DNA of 64,000 bases. Origin: Anaerolinea thermolimosa (lineage in GTDB: Bacteria > Chloroflexota > Anaerolineae > Anaerolineales > Anaerolineaceae). The notes below the pieces were generated by a model. It worked only from the letters and a program-made list of their open reading frames with translations, was not told the origin of the DNA and made no database searches. The position numbers were made by a program, and so were the translations under genes. Shown piece after piece: positions 8,705 to 17,506 of this stretch. The stretch's first letter is position 1; the number at the start of each line of letters is the position of its first letter. Location: NCBI RefSeq assembly GCF_001050195.2, contig NZ_DF967965.1:1877150-1941149 (forward strand), read 5' to 3'.

Positions 8705-9910
8705 TCATCCTGTTCCAATCCGAGGTTCACCCCTGCGTTCCCATAGACCCGGCTCAACCTCTTTCCAGCCGGGTTCATCGGGCAGTAAAGGTAAATGGTC
8801 CCAACCGTTCTCTATCCGTCTGAGAGTCTCTTCCCACGAACGCACCCCACTCAGAGCATCCGCGGCCTCCACATTACATGCCCCCACGGCCACGCCAATT
8901 TTAACCGCTTCAGCAGGTGAAAAACCGCGTAAAAGAGCACTTAGAAACCCAGCAATGGTTGCGTCGCCCGCCCCCGTCGTTCCAACCACTCTGGTTTTAT
9001 AGCACGCCGTCCATAATTCACGTTCGGCCCAGTCCAGAGGGTTGGTCGGCGCTGCCCTCCCCATTCTTTGGAGAGAAGAGAGATCGGCTGTGCGCAGATA
9101 AAGGCCCCGGTCGCCCAGTTTGATCACGGCTATTTTCACCCCCATTTGTAAGAGACACGCACTGAATTCAGCCAGCCGTTGGGATGTTATTTCTCCTTGC
9201 ATGTTGCCATCCGGCGCCTTCTCGCGCAAACGGAGAAATTCTTCTCTCCTTAGCATAAAAAACAACTCGTCGAAACTGGGCAAGAACACATCCACATACG
9301 GCAACAATTGCTCGAAAATCTTCAACCAGTTAACCTGCCCCCCTTCAGTATCAGCATCCGGGTAAGTCATATCCAGAGAGGTCGTTACCCCGGTCTCTTT
9401 TGCGCGCTGGAATAGCTCAACCAGTTCTCTGCCTTCATTTTGATACATCCGCTTCATCACTGGCGGATATCCAAAATGCATCAATCTGGCGTTTTTCAGC
9501 AAGGCGTAATCTACATCTTTTACGCCAAAAGTATCATTCGCACCCGGGCAATGAAGAAAAACACGATCCACCCCCGGCGCAGATAAAATGATGGAATATG
9601 AAGTGGGAGATTTCTCATCCACCACCAAACCCGCTGATAACCTTGGATCAAAGCGGTCGATAATTTCCCGAACGATTCTCCCCAGGGGATCTTGGCCTAT
9701 TTTCGCAATCAATCGCGTAGGGATACCCAGCCTGTGAAGCGCCAGACCTGTATTGGAAACTGGCCCTCCTGTGCTGAATGTTGCCGGCCCGGTGATCAAT
9801 AAATGCCCCGGTTGAAGTAACTTACTCAATTTGCCTTCTGGAAGGTGATCCATGGTAGGGATAATATCCAGGCAAATATGCCCGACCACTACTGTGAGAC
9901 ACGTTTCCAT
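8705..9910 (-). CDS. PfkB-family carbohydrate kinase
   Basis: A 401-residue ribokinase-like kinase, about 80 residues longer than typical. N-terminal VVGHICLDIIPTM and FSTGGPVSNTGLALHRLG correspond to the PfkB signature 1 region (sugar-binding lid and Gly-rich turn); VVGTTGAGDATIAGF is signature 2, with Asp as catalytic base and GAGD as the anion hole. Extra length lies around residues 215-270 and the C-terminus. The sugar is unknown. It is divergent from the Thr/Pro-rich surface gene with 71 bp between starts; a TATAAT on the minus strand near 9937-9942 and GAGGGG before the ATG support the start. Confidence 0.88.
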   Translation of the reverse strand: METCLTVVVGHICLDIIPTMDHLPEGKLSKLLQPGHLLITGPATFSTGGPVSNTGLALHRLGIPTRLIAKIGQDPLGRIVREIIDRFDPRLSAGLVVDEKSPTSYSIILSAPGVDRVFLHCPGANDTFGVKDVDYALLKNARLMHFGYPPVMKRMYQNEGRELVELFQRAKETGVTTSLDMTYPDADTEGGQVNWLKIFEQLLPYVDVFLPSFDELFFMLRREEFLRLREKAPDGNMQGEITSQRLAEFSACLLQMGVKIAVIKLGDRGLYLRTADLSSLQRMGRAAPTNPLDWAERELWTACYKTRVVGTTGAGDATIAGFLSALLRGFSPAEAVKIGVAVGACNVEAADALSGVRSWEETLRRIENGWDHLPLLPDEPGWKEVEPGLWERRGEPRIGTG

Positions 9911-9965
9911 TCAAAACCCCTCGGGATAGGATAGAATCATTATAAAACAGCTCTTTTTTAAGGCG

Positions 9966-9974
9966 TGCTATAAT
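9966..9974 (+). promoter_or_regulatory. Extended -10 promoter for the Thr/Pro-rich protein, probably leaderless
   Basis: TGCTATAAT (9966-9974) is a perfect extended -10 element with no good -35 partner. Only seven bases separate it from the ATG at 9982, so transcription should begin on or next to the start codon. Confidence 0.55.
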
Positions 9975-9981
9975 TCTGGGG

Positions 9982-10935
9982 ATGAATCTCGATATCCACA
10001 GTGGTGTCATCGTCGCTACTTTTCTGGCTCTGGTCACCGGTCTACTCGCACTGATCTCCGGAATTCGTTCCATTCGTTCCGGCTCACGATTGAATTACTT
10101 TCGCAAACGGAGAGAACGCCTGGTGCGTGGCTGGCGGCTCATTCTGTTCTTCGTTTTCATGCTGGCTACAGCAGGAATGATCAATCGTTTTGCCGAGCCG
10201 GTAGCCTATCAATTTTTTCCCCCTTCCCCCACAGTAACCCCTACCCCTACCATCACCCTCACACCCACAATCACCCTGACTCCTACCATTACCCTCACAC
10301 CTACCATTACCGAAACCCCGTCTATCACCAATACCCCATCACTGCCGGGGGATATCGAATCAAAATTCGAGTCGACCATCACACCTAATCCTTCAGCGGT
10401 CTTCAGCCCGCTGGTTTTTGCCACCCGGTTGGATAAAAACTTTCAACCCATCGATCCAGCAGTTGAATTTAAAAACCCTCTCTCCACTGTCTATGGCGTT
10501 TTCTCGTATGATCAGATGACCGTTGGCGCTCAGTGGAGTGCTCTCTGGTACCGGGGAAACGAGCTGGTGTGTTATGAAACTCTCCCCTGGAACGGAGGCA
10601 CAGGTGGGTTCGGTTACACGGAATGCAGCACACCTGTAGGCGGCTGGTTACCAGGCGAATATGAAGTTCAAATTTTTACCGGCTCAAGCTGGAAGATATC
10701 CGGGCGTTTCACCATCACCGGTGAACCACCCACCCCCACAGCCACCGCAACGGCTACCCGCACTCCCATCCCCAGCCCAACTACAGGGCCATCGCCTACG
10801 CAGCCATCTCCTACCCCTTCACCTACTTTGAGCCCAACCTCTACACCGACCATTACACGCACACCCCTTCCCACCCAGACTCGCCGCCCGACGGATACCC
10901 GCCAGCCCACAGCTACTGAACTACCAACCGGTTGA
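9982..10935 (+). CDS. Membrane-anchored Thr/Pro-rich surface protein
   Basis: 317 residues. The N-terminus has two hydrophobic segments (about 7-30 and 50-70) flanking a basic loop (RKRRERLVRGWR). A first low-complexity stretch of TPTITL repeats follows, then a folded central domain of about 120 residues (around residues 130-250, containing YDQMTVGAQWSALWYRG and PVGGWLPGEYEVQIF, reminiscent of small beta-sandwich cell-surface modules), then a second T/P/S tail to the end. The design suggests an extracytoplasmic domain held off the membrane on a stiff, possibly O-glycosylated stalk. No enzymatic motif was seen. It converges on the ferritin-VIT gene with 16 bp between stops. Confidence 0.7.
   Translation: MNLDIHSGVIVATFLALVTGLLALISGIRSIRSGSRLNYFRKRRERLVRGWRLILFFVFMLATAGMINRFAEPVAYQFFPPSPTVTPTPTITLTPTITLTPTITLTPTITETPSITNTPSLPGDIESKFESTITPNPSAVFSPLVFATRLDKNFQPIDPAVEFKNPLSTVYGVFSYDQMTVGAQWSALWYRGNELVCYETLPWNGGTGGFGYTECSTPVGGWLPGEYEVQIFTGSSWKISGRFTITGEPPTPTATATATRTPIPSPTTGPSPTQPSPTPSPTLSPTSTPTITRTPLPTQTRRPTDTRQPTATELPTG
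10231..10320 (+). repeat. Short in-frame tandem repeats coding for TPTITL units
   Basis: Imperfect 18-bp-period repeats of an ACxCCxACxATxACCCT type encode successive TPTITL hexapeptides. The repeats are a coding low-complexity region, not a regulatory array or CRISPR. Copy number could vary between strains. Confidence 0.7.
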
Positions 10936-10951
10936 AGCCAGGCAGTAATCT

Positions 10952-12067
10952 CTACCCGCCCAGGTTACCTCCAATCAAATAGCCAATACCAAATGTGACT
11001 GCCGCGGCTACCACACCAAAGATAACCATTCGCATTCCCGAATAAAGTACCGTCCGGCCGGTAAACAGTGTAATAGCCGCCCCCAACCCGAACAGTCCCA
11101 CCACGCTGAATGCAACACTGACTATCACGGCTGTCAACCCACTTAAGAAGGTGAATGGAATCACCGGGATAACCGCTCCAAGCATGAACAATAAAAAGGA
11201 TGTGATAGCAGCCTCCCAGGCCGACCCGCCCAGTTCTTCTGGGTCCACCCCCAGTTCTTCACGTGCCAGGGTTTGAATGGCGCTGTCTTTGTTTTCCAGG
11301 ATTTGCCGCGCCAACTGGCGCGCCTGATGCGGTTGCAGGCCTCTTGCCTCATAGATCAGAGCCAGTTCCTCTGCTTCCTCTTCTGGAGCATTCTCAATTT
11401 CTTCTTTCTCCACCTCGATCTGATGTCCGAAAGATTCGCGCGCGCTCTGCACCGAGAGCCATTCGCCCAGCGCCATCGAGATCGCCCCGGCAAGCATCCC
11501 CGCCAGACCGGTAATCAGAATACTGCGATTGGCCACGCCAGCCCCGGCCACCCCCATCACCAGGCTAAGGTTCGAAACCAGCCCATCATTGGCCCCCAGA
11601 ACCGCCGCCCGCAGCGCATTTCCACCTCCGCTTCGATGTCGTCCCTCCAGCTGGGCCAACACGCCTCCTTCCACCCCTCCACGAATACTGAGTTTTAACT
11701 GGCTCATTAAAAATGCATGCGAATTTTCTTCTTGTTGCATTGAACTCGCATCTTGAAATCCGGCATAACCAGCGCTCCCCTGTCTTTCCATATTTTGAAT
11801 ACTGGGCAAAATAAGCCCCGTACCGAATCTATGCGCCAGCCAGATTAACATCCGGGTTCGCAAAGACGGCTTAAATTCCGGCACAGGTAACCCTGCGTCG
11901 CGCATACGCTTTTCCCAGACCTGCGCATGCCGGGTTTCAGTCTCAGCAATCCTTTGAAACACCTTGACCAGGCGTTCATCTTTCTCAACTTCCGCCATAC
12001 ATTGATAAAGGAGAGCGCTGTTCATCTCATCGAGGTAGAATTTTATAAATTTATCTTCAGTGGCCAT
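10952..12067 (-). CDS. Ferritin-like/rubrerythrin domain fused to VIT1/CCC1 membrane transporter
   Basis: 371 residues. Residues 1-140 form a ferritin-like four-helix domain with iron-binding Glu/His motifs (LDEMNSALLYQ near the start, ETETRHAQVW at about 42, and QEENSHAF at about 112). Residues 145-371 form a VIT1/CCC1 domain with about five membrane helices, including ANDGLVSNLSLVMGVAG and the SMALGEWLSVQSA segment, plus the helical E-rich loop that binds transition metals. Family members export Fe2+ or Mn2+ from the cytoplasm and the ferritin domain may gather the metal. The likely role is metal detoxification under iron or oxidative stress. It is divergent from GH3. Confidence 0.88.
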   Translation of the reverse strand: MATEDKFIKFYLDEMNSALLYQCMAEVEKDERLVKVFQRIAETETRHAQVWEKRMRDAGLPVPEFKPSLRTRMLIWLAHRFGTGLILPSIQNMERQGSAGYAGFQDASSMQQEENSHAFLMSQLKLSIRGGVEGGVLAQLEGRHRSGGGNALRAAVLGANDGLVSNLSLVMGVAGAGVANRSILITGLAGMLAGAISMALGEWLSVQSARESFGHQIEVEKEEIENAPEEEAEELALIYEARGLQPHQARQLARQILENKDSAIQTLAREELGVDPEELGGSAWEAAITSFLLFMLGAVIPVIPFTFLSGLTAVIVSVAFSVVGLFGLGAAITLFTGRTVLYSGMRMVIFGVVAAAVTFGIGYLIGGNLGG

Positions 12068-12217
12068 TTTAAAAACCTCTCCATTCTTTTCCCGGTCGTT
12101 ATGAATCTATATGTTCCAGGCTTAATATACACCACCTGGGAAAAAACACCTTACAACGCGGGGTGAAAGAAGAGATTTCTATCACCCATTTGCTCTTCTG
12201 GAAAACCGAAGACTCTG

Positions 12218-12223
12218 TATAAT
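12218..12223 (+). promoter_or_regulatory. -10 box upstream of the GH3 gene
   Basis: A perfect TATAAT lies 37 bp upstream of the chosen GH3 ATG, leaving a leader of about 30 bases that contains the AGGAG ribosome site. No convincing -35 hexamer lies at the proper distance. Confidence 0.45.
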
Positions 12224-12260
12224 AGAGAGAACTTTGCATCTCATCAGGAGAATTCCATTC

Positions 12261-14387
12261 ATGTCCCCAGCTGATTATCTCAATCCCGATTTACCCATTC
12301 CGCAACGTGTTCAGGATTTACTTTCACGTATGACGCTGGAAGAAAAAATCAGCCAGACTCGTAACAATTGCTCAGCAATACCTCGACTTGGCATACCAGC
12401 CTACGATTACTGGTCAGAAGCACTCCACGGAGTGGCGCGTAATGGCCGGGCTACCGTGTTTCCCCAGGCAATTGGGATGGCAGCTACCTGGGATCGAGCG
12501 TTAATTCAACAGGTTGCTTCCGCCATTGCCGACGAAGGCCGCGCTAAATACCATGAAACCCTTCGAAAGAATGGTGGGAATCAAATTTACCAGGGGCTGA
12601 CTTTTTGGTCACCCAATGTGAATATCTTTCGCGATCCTCGCTGGGGGCGCGGGCAGGAGACCTGGGGTGAAGATCCATTCCTGACCGGCGAAATGGGGTC
12701 AGCATTTGTTAGAGGGTTACAGGGAGATCATCCCCGCTATCTTAAAGCCGCAGCCTGTGCCAAGCATTATGCAGTTCATAGTGGCCCCGAGAAACTACGC
12801 CATACCTTCAACGCCATAGTCAATCAGCGTGACCTTCGAACCACCTATCTGCCTGCCTTTAAAAAGCTGGTCACCGAAGCAAAAGTTGAGGCCGTTATGG
12901 GAGCCTATAACCGCACCCTCGGCGAGCCCTGTAACGCCAGTAAGCTCCTCCTCGAAGATATCCTGCGCGGTGAATGGAAGTTTGAAGGGCATGTCGTCTC
13001 TGACTGCGGTGCTCTTCAGGATATTCACGCCCATCACCACTTTACCAACAGCGCTGTAGAAACCGCCGCTCTGGCTCTAAAACGGGGATGTGACATTGGC
13101 TGCGACTGCGTTTATTATGATCACCTGATGGAAGCAGTTCAGCTTGGATTGGTATCCGAAGCCGATATCGACCGTGCCCTGGCACGCACCTTAACCACCC
13201 GGTTTAAACTGGGTATGTTCGATCCTCCCGAAATGGTGCCTTTCGCTTCCACTCCGATGAGTGTGGTTGGCTGTGAACAGCATCGGCAACTTGCTTACGA
13301 AACTGCGGTTAAATCGGTAGTTCTCCTGAAAAACAAGAACCACATCCTTCCCATCCAGGATTCCGTAAGAAGCATCCTGGTGGTTGGCCCCAATGCCGGC
13401 ACTACAGACGTCTTGCTCGGTAATTATTACGGTCTGAACAACACCATGACCACTTTCCTGGAAGGTATCGTAGGCAGGCTACCCGAAGGCGTACGGTTAG
13501 AATTCAGGCCTGGCAGTTTACTCGCCCATCCAAAGCGCGTCGAAAATGATTGGTCCATTCCTACTGCTGGATCCGTGGATCTGACTATTGCTTTTATGGG
13601 GCTTTCACCCCTGCTCGAAGGCGAAGAAGGAGAAGCCATCCTTTCGGACAACGGCGACCGAACTGACATTCGCCTGCCACAAAACCAGTTGGATTATTTG
13701 CGGCGCCTGGCTTCATCAGGCGGCAAGATCATCCTCGTCCTGACAGGAGGAAGCCCCATTGCTCTGGAAGGGATTGAAGAGCTGGTGGACGCTATTTTAT
13801 TCGTCTGGTATCCTGGCCAGGAAGGTGGTCGGGCTGTGGCTGAGGTGCTCTTTGGTGACCATGCCCCGTCTGGAAAACTCCCACTCACCTTCCCCCGTTC
13901 ACTGGATGACCTTCCTCCCTTTGAAGATTACGACATGGCAGGCCGCACTTACCGTTACGCCACTGCTGAACCCCTCTTTCCTTTCGGGTTTGGCCTCAGC
14001 TACACCACCTTTGCCTATACCCATCCCGAAATTTCAGAAAACGAAGTTTCATCAGGCAAACCCGTCCAGGTGGCTGTGACCGTTACCAATACTGGAACTC
14101 GCGCCGGAGAGGAGATTGTTCAGTGTTATCTGCGCGATGAGGAAGCCAGTGTACCTGTTCCTCAACAAAGCCTGGTGGGATTCGAACGGATTGCCCTGAA
14201 ACCCGGCGAATCACGGCGCGTTGAATTTACGATTTCTCCTGAACAAATGCTCGTTTATGATGATGACGGACTTCCTCGTCTGGAAAGCGGGCGCTTTACG
14301 GTAACCCTGGGTGGTTGTTCTCCATCCCATCGCGGGGAGGTTCTTGGTGCACCCCGGCCAGCGACCCTGTCCTTTGACCTCAAATAA
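12261..14387 (+). CDS. Glycoside hydrolase family 3 (beta-xylosidase/beta-glucosidase type)
   Basis: 708 residues from the ATG at 12261, which has AGGAG ten bases upstream; a TTG nine codons earlier is less likely. The N-terminal (beta/alpha)8 domain includes YDYWSEALHGVA and the nucleophile motif HVVSDCGAL (Asp), the alpha/beta-sandwich domain follows from about residue 340 (VVGPNAGTTDVLLGNY), and a fibronectin III-like C-terminus carries PFGFGLSYTTF. The WSEALHG and SDCGA forms are typical of the plant and fungal beta-xylosidase-like branch. No signal peptide is visible, so it probably acts in the cytoplasm on imported xylo- or gluco-oligosaccharides. The amidohydrolase gene starts 28 bp downstream. 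Confidence 0.92.
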   Translation: MSPADYLNPDLPIPQRVQDLLSRMTLEEKISQTRNNCSAIPRLGIPAYDYWSEALHGVARNGRATVFPQAIGMAATWDRALIQQVASAIADEGRAKYHETLRKNGGNQIYQGLTFWSPNVNIFRDPRWGRGQETWGEDPFLTGEMGSAFVRGLQGDHPRYLKAAACAKHYAVHSGPEKLRHTFNAIVNQRDLRTTYLPAFKKLVTEAKVEAVMGAYNRTLGEPCNASKLLLEDILRGEWKFEGHVVSDCGALQDIHAHHHFTNSAVETAALALKRGCDIGCDCVYYDHLMEAVQLGLVSEADIDRALARTLTTRFKLGMFDPPEMVPFASTPMSVVGCEQHRQLAYETAVKSVVLLKNKNHILPIQDSVRSILVVGPNAGTTDVLLGNYYGLNNTMTTFLEGIVGRLPEGVRLEFRPGSLLAHPKRVENDWSIPTAGSVDLTIAFMGLSPLLEGEEGEAILSDNGDRTDIRLPQNQLDYLRRLASSGGKIILVLTGGSPIALEGIEELVDAILFVWYPGQEGGRAVAEVLFGDHAPSGKLPLTFPRSLDDLPPFEDYDMAGRTYRYATAEPLFPFGFGLSYTTFAYTHPEISENEVSSGKPVQVAVTVTNTGTRAGEEIVQCYLRDEEASVPVPQQSLVGFERIALKPGESRRVEFTISPEQMLVYDDDGLPRLESGRFTVTLGGCSPSHRGEVLGAPRPATLSFDLK

Positions 14388-14415
14388 CTCGCGCTTGCTT
14401 TCTTCCGGGTGATCC

Positions 14416-15180
14416 ATGATCATCGACGCCGATACTCATATTTCACCAACCGGCGAAGATGCCCATACTATTACCTACGACGAATTGATCCGTCGCATGG
14501 ATGATGCCGGAGTCGACCGCGCTCTTACCTGGCTCAGGCCTCCCTATATGCGCGACATAACCCCATCCAACCGTTATGTTTTTGAAGCTGTTCGTGCTCA
14601 TCCCGATCGGTTGCTGGGGTTTGGCTGGGTAGATCCCCACTTCGGTCTGGAGCGCGCCCGCGATGAGATCAAGCGCTGCCTTGAAGAATTCCAATTTTTT
14701 GGCGTGAAATTGAATGGAGCACAAAATTCTTTTTGTATAGATGATCCCCACCTGTCGATCCCGCTCATTGAAACCATCGCCCGTTATGGCAAATGCGTCG
14801 CCTTCCATGTTGGCGCTGATGCCTTTGAATACACTCACCCTTTTAGGGTGGGGAAAATTGCCTCAATGTTCCCGGAATTGACCATTCTGATGGTTCACAT
14901 GGGCGGGGTCGGCTTCGCCGATCTGACTTCGGCCGCTATTGAGATCGCCGCACAGCACCCCAATCTTGTCTTAATTGGATCAGGGGTGCGATTTGAGGCC
15001 GTATTGAAAGCCATTCGACAATTAGGGGCCGAGCGGGTTTGCTTTGGCAGTGATACCCCCTTCAGCCTGATGCACGTATGCGTTGCCGCGTATCAGGCCC
15101 TTCTGCGAGACCTCACGCCTGCTGAACAAGCCCTGGTGATGGGCGGAAACCTGGCAAGAGTTCTCGGAGTAAACTTTTAA
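14416..15180 (+). CDS. Amidohydrolase-family (amidohydrolase 2) TIM-barrel hydrolase or lactonase
   Basis: 254 residues of the COG2159-type amidohydrolase fold. Metal-ligand candidates are Asp and His in DADTHIS at the N-terminus (DxH rather than the commoner HxH), His in AFHVGAD, His in MVHMGG and Asp in CFGSDTPFS. Relatives include decarboxylases, sugar lactonases and uncharacterised hydrolases. Being in the same transcription direction 28 bp after a GH3 suggests a sugar-derived substrate, but this is inference. Its stop overlaps the converging epimerase stop by 4 bp. Confidence 0.8.
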   Translation: MIIDADTHISPTGEDAHTITYDELIRRMDDAGVDRALTWLRPPYMRDITPSNRYVFEAVRAHPDRLLGFGWVDPHFGLERARDEIKRCLEEFQFFGVKLNGAQNSFCIDDPHLSIPLIETIARYGKCVAFHVGADAFEYTHPFRVGKIASMFPELTILMVHMGGVGFADLTSAAIEIAAQHPNLVLIGSGVRFEAVLKAIRQLGAERVCFGSDTPFSLMHVCVAAYQALLRDLTPAEQALVMGGNLARVLGVNF

Positions 15181-16385
15181 TCACCGGCGAATCGCTCAAC
15201 TCGTTCAAGGATCTCAAAGCACATCCGGCTGTTATGATAGGGGCACTTCCAGAAACCAGCGAGCTCTCGCTGGAGGGGGTTCCCCTTTTGATCGGTTCCC
15301 CACCACCATTCACCGGTTGGGTGCCTTAGTTTTGTTTGGATCCAATTCCATGAGCGCATGGACTGCTCCAGATATTTTTCTTCTCCGCTAAGCTGATAAG
15401 CATTAAAGAAGCCCACCACAGCCTCAGCCTGAGGCCACCAGTCCTTATTCGTTTGAACCCATCCGTGAGAGTCTGCTTCATACACCAGCGCCCCATCAGA
15501 ATCGAGGCCGCCTTTCATCACTGCCTCCACCATTAGAAGGGAACGTTTATGCGCTTCTCGGAGAATTTCAACGTTCCCTAATAACTCGGCAGCCTCAACA
15601 AGCAACCAGCTGGCCTCGATATCATGGCCAAAAGATATGATCTCACTCAACGGTGTCCAGTCCCGATCCAGGAACAAAATCAACTGATGTCGGCTGGAGT
15701 GAATGATATGCTCCAAAAAGAGCCTTAACATTTCAGCCTGCCGAGTCTCCAGGAGGGGGTCTCTCCATACTCGCAACAGGTTGGTCATAGCCTCCATCCA
15801 GTGGAGATGTGTATTCATCGATTTGGGAGCATTGTGTTCCCCTTCAGCCAGCCGGGAATCAGCCAGCGGAGACCAGTCTCGTTCGAATGATTCCAACCAC
15901 CCGAGGTGCTCAGAGTCATGGGCAAATTGTTCCACCAGCCGGAAAATTTCCTTCGCCTTTTCCAGGGCTTCCTGATTACCTGTTGCCCGATGATACTCTA
16001 CCAGAGCATACATAGAAAAGGCATTGGAATAGAGGTGTTTTTTCGTGTCCAGAGGAATCCCCCGCCAATCGACTAACCAGTACGTTCCTCCATACTCTGG
16101 ATCCCAAAAATAATCCATTAAAAAACGAAAGGCTTCATCAGCTGCTTTCTTATAAATATCATCATGGAACAACATCCATGCATGAGAAAACGTCCATAAA
16201 ATACGCGCTGTCAGAATCCCCCCCTTGGGAGCCTGATGCAGTGAATTGCCCTTTGAGTCAACTTCTCCTGCAAAAGTATGGTTTTCAATATCCATCACGC
16301 GGTTCAACCAGAACGGAGCGATATACTGGCGAAATTCCACCTCAAACGTACGGCTCCATGCCAACAGATTCATTTTCCCTCCCAT
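15177..16385 (-). CDS. AGE-family epimerase, cellobiose/mannobiose 2-epimerase type
   Basis: 402 residues with the (alpha/alpha)6 barrel of N-acylglucosamine 2-epimerases. RILWTFSHAW near residue 70, HLHWMEAMT, FGHDIEASWLL and WWWGTD-like segments match cellobiose 2-epimerase, where the two His residues act in proton transfer at C2. The likely reaction is epimerisation of the reducing-end glucose or mannose of beta-linked disaccharides. The start at 16385 is preferred because it has GAGGTG upstream and because the longer frame beginning at 16418 would start inside an intrinsic terminator. The neighbouring lactonase, ManD and GH5 genes make a sugar-processing run. Confidence 0.87.
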   Translation of the reverse strand: MGGKMNLLAWSRTFEVEFRQYIAPFWLNRVMDIENHTFAGEVDSKGNSLHQAPKGGILTARILWTFSHAWMLFHDDIYKKAADEAFRFLMDYFWDPEYGGTYWLVDWRGIPLDTKKHLYSNAFSMYALVEYHRATGNQEALEKAKEIFRLVEQFAHDSEHLGWLESFERDWSPLADSRLAEGEHNAPKSMNTHLHWMEAMTNLLRVWRDPLLETRQAEMLRLFLEHIIHSSRHQLILFLDRDWTPLSEIISFGHDIEASWLLVEAAELLGNVEILREAHKRSLLMVEAVMKGGLDSDGALVYEADSHGWVQTNKDWWPQAEAVVGFFNAYQLSGEEKYLEQSMRSWNWIQTKLRHPTGEWWWGTDQKGNPLQRELAGFWKCPYHNSRMCFEILERVERFAGD

Positions 16386-16409
16386 CCTCTCACCTCGTTT
16401 CTTAAAAAT

Positions 16410-16435
16410 GCCGCACAAGGGTCACCTTGTGCGGC
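16410..16435 (-). terminator. Intrinsic terminator between the lactonase and epimerase genes
   Basis: A perfect 11-bp stem (GCCGCACAAGG) with a 4-base loop is followed on the minus strand by ATTTTTAAG. It lies 10 bp past the lactonase stop and also rules out the longer epimerase start. Confidence 0.85.
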
Positions 16436-16444
16436 AAACAATCA

Positions 16445-17506
16445 TCACAAATCAAGAAAGCGAATGCAAACCGGGCTCGGCACGGTGGCTAATTCACCTG
16501 TTGGGGTTAAATCGCCAGTGCGTTGACTGACCTCAAACCCAACCAGGGAATCACTATACTGGTTGGCAACAATTAAGAAACGGCCCTCAGGATCGAGGCT
16601 GAAGTTTCGCGGCCACTTTCCCAGGGTCTCCTGATGCCTCAGGAAGGTCAATTGCCCGCTGATCGAGTCAATCTCGTAAATAGCCAGAGAATGGTGACCC
16701 CGGTTTGAGACGTAAACCAGCCTTCCATTGGGATGAATATGGATATCCGCCACGATATTTTCCCCCTTAAAGCTCTCCGGCAGGGTGGAAAGCGTCTGAA
16801 AGGCGGTCAGGACTCCCGCATTTCCATCCCATCGGCAGGCCGTAATCGTACTATCCAATTCATTGGCAATGTAAACGAGCCGCCCATTCGGGTGAAAATC
16901 GAAATGACGAGGCCCCGAACCGGGATGGGTGGAAAGCTTGCTGTGAAGCTGAAGCTTTCCCGTCCGCGTATCCTGAGAATACACACGCACTTCATCCAGG
17001 CCAAGGTCTGCCGCCAGAATAAAATGCCCTTCGGGGGCAAACCGGATGGAATGGGCATGAGCTCTTTCCTGACGCATCGGGTTTGGACCCTTCCCTTCGT
17101 GCTGGATGAAATCCGCCATAGGTCCAATCTGACCGTCGTGGATTGGATATACCGCCAGGCTACCGCTGGAGTAATTGGCCACCAGCAGCCATTGCCCACC
17201 CGCATCCGTACTCACATAGCATGGAGCAGCCCCCTTCGTAGGCTGCCGGCTCAGGAAAGTTAGCTCGCCGGTTTTGGGTTGAATGGAAAAAGAACTCACC
17301 TCACCTTCCTGAAGTTCATTGACCGCAAAGAGGTATTTCCCGGTCGGATGGATTGCCAGGAAAGAAGGGTTCTTCCCCCCATCAAAAGCCTGCTGAAAAG
17401 TCAACTGGCCTGAAACCGCATCCACGGAATAGAGAAATATCCCCTCCTGCCGATGCGCTTCGTGGCCGCTCTGAGTATACGTGCCAGTATATAGGTAACG
17501 TGTCAT
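16445..17506 (-). CDS. Beta-propeller lactonase (6-phosphogluconolactonase family, intact copy)
   Basis: 353 residues, the usual length of the seven-bladed propeller lactonases (Lactonase, PF10282; Pgl of E. coli). Blade-type repeats are visible as VSGQLTF, TGELTFL, TGKLQLH, AGVLTAF and SGQLTFL, each followed by HPNGRLVY- or PEGRFL-like strands, with HSIRFAPEGHF in mid-protein. It has no signal peptide. It would hydrolyse a sugar lactone to the sugar acid, supplying a dehydratase such as the adjacent ManD. Its first 81 codons are duplicated about 1 kb away. In the undamaged order its ATG overlaps the ManD stop by 4 bp, so translation is coupled. Confidence 0.88.
   Translation of the reverse strand: MTRYLYTGTYTQSGHEAHRQEGIFLYSVDAVSGQLTFQQAFDGGKNPSFLAIHPTGKYLFAVNELQEGEVSSFSIQPKTGELTFLSRQPTKGAAPCYVSTDAGGQWLLVANYSSGSLAVYPIHDGQIGPMADFIQHEGKGPNPMRQERAHAHSIRFAPEGHFILAADLGLDEVRVYSQDTRTGKLQLHSKLSTHPGSGPRHFDFHPNGRLVYIANELDSTITACRWDGNAGVLTAFQTLSTLPESFKGENIVADIHIHPNGRLVYVSNRGHHSLAIYEIDSISGQLTFLRHQETLGKWPRNFSLDPEGRFLIVANQYSDSLVGFEVSQRTGDLTPTGELATVPSPVCIRFLDL

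Noticed and set aside
10231-10320. CRISPR-like short repeats
   Set aside because: The repeats are contiguous, in frame and encode TPTITL units; there are no unique spacers.
16733-17263. 176-codon plus-strand open frame opposite the lactonase gene
   Set aside because: It is antisense to a gene with clear family motifs and shows no recognisable features of its own.
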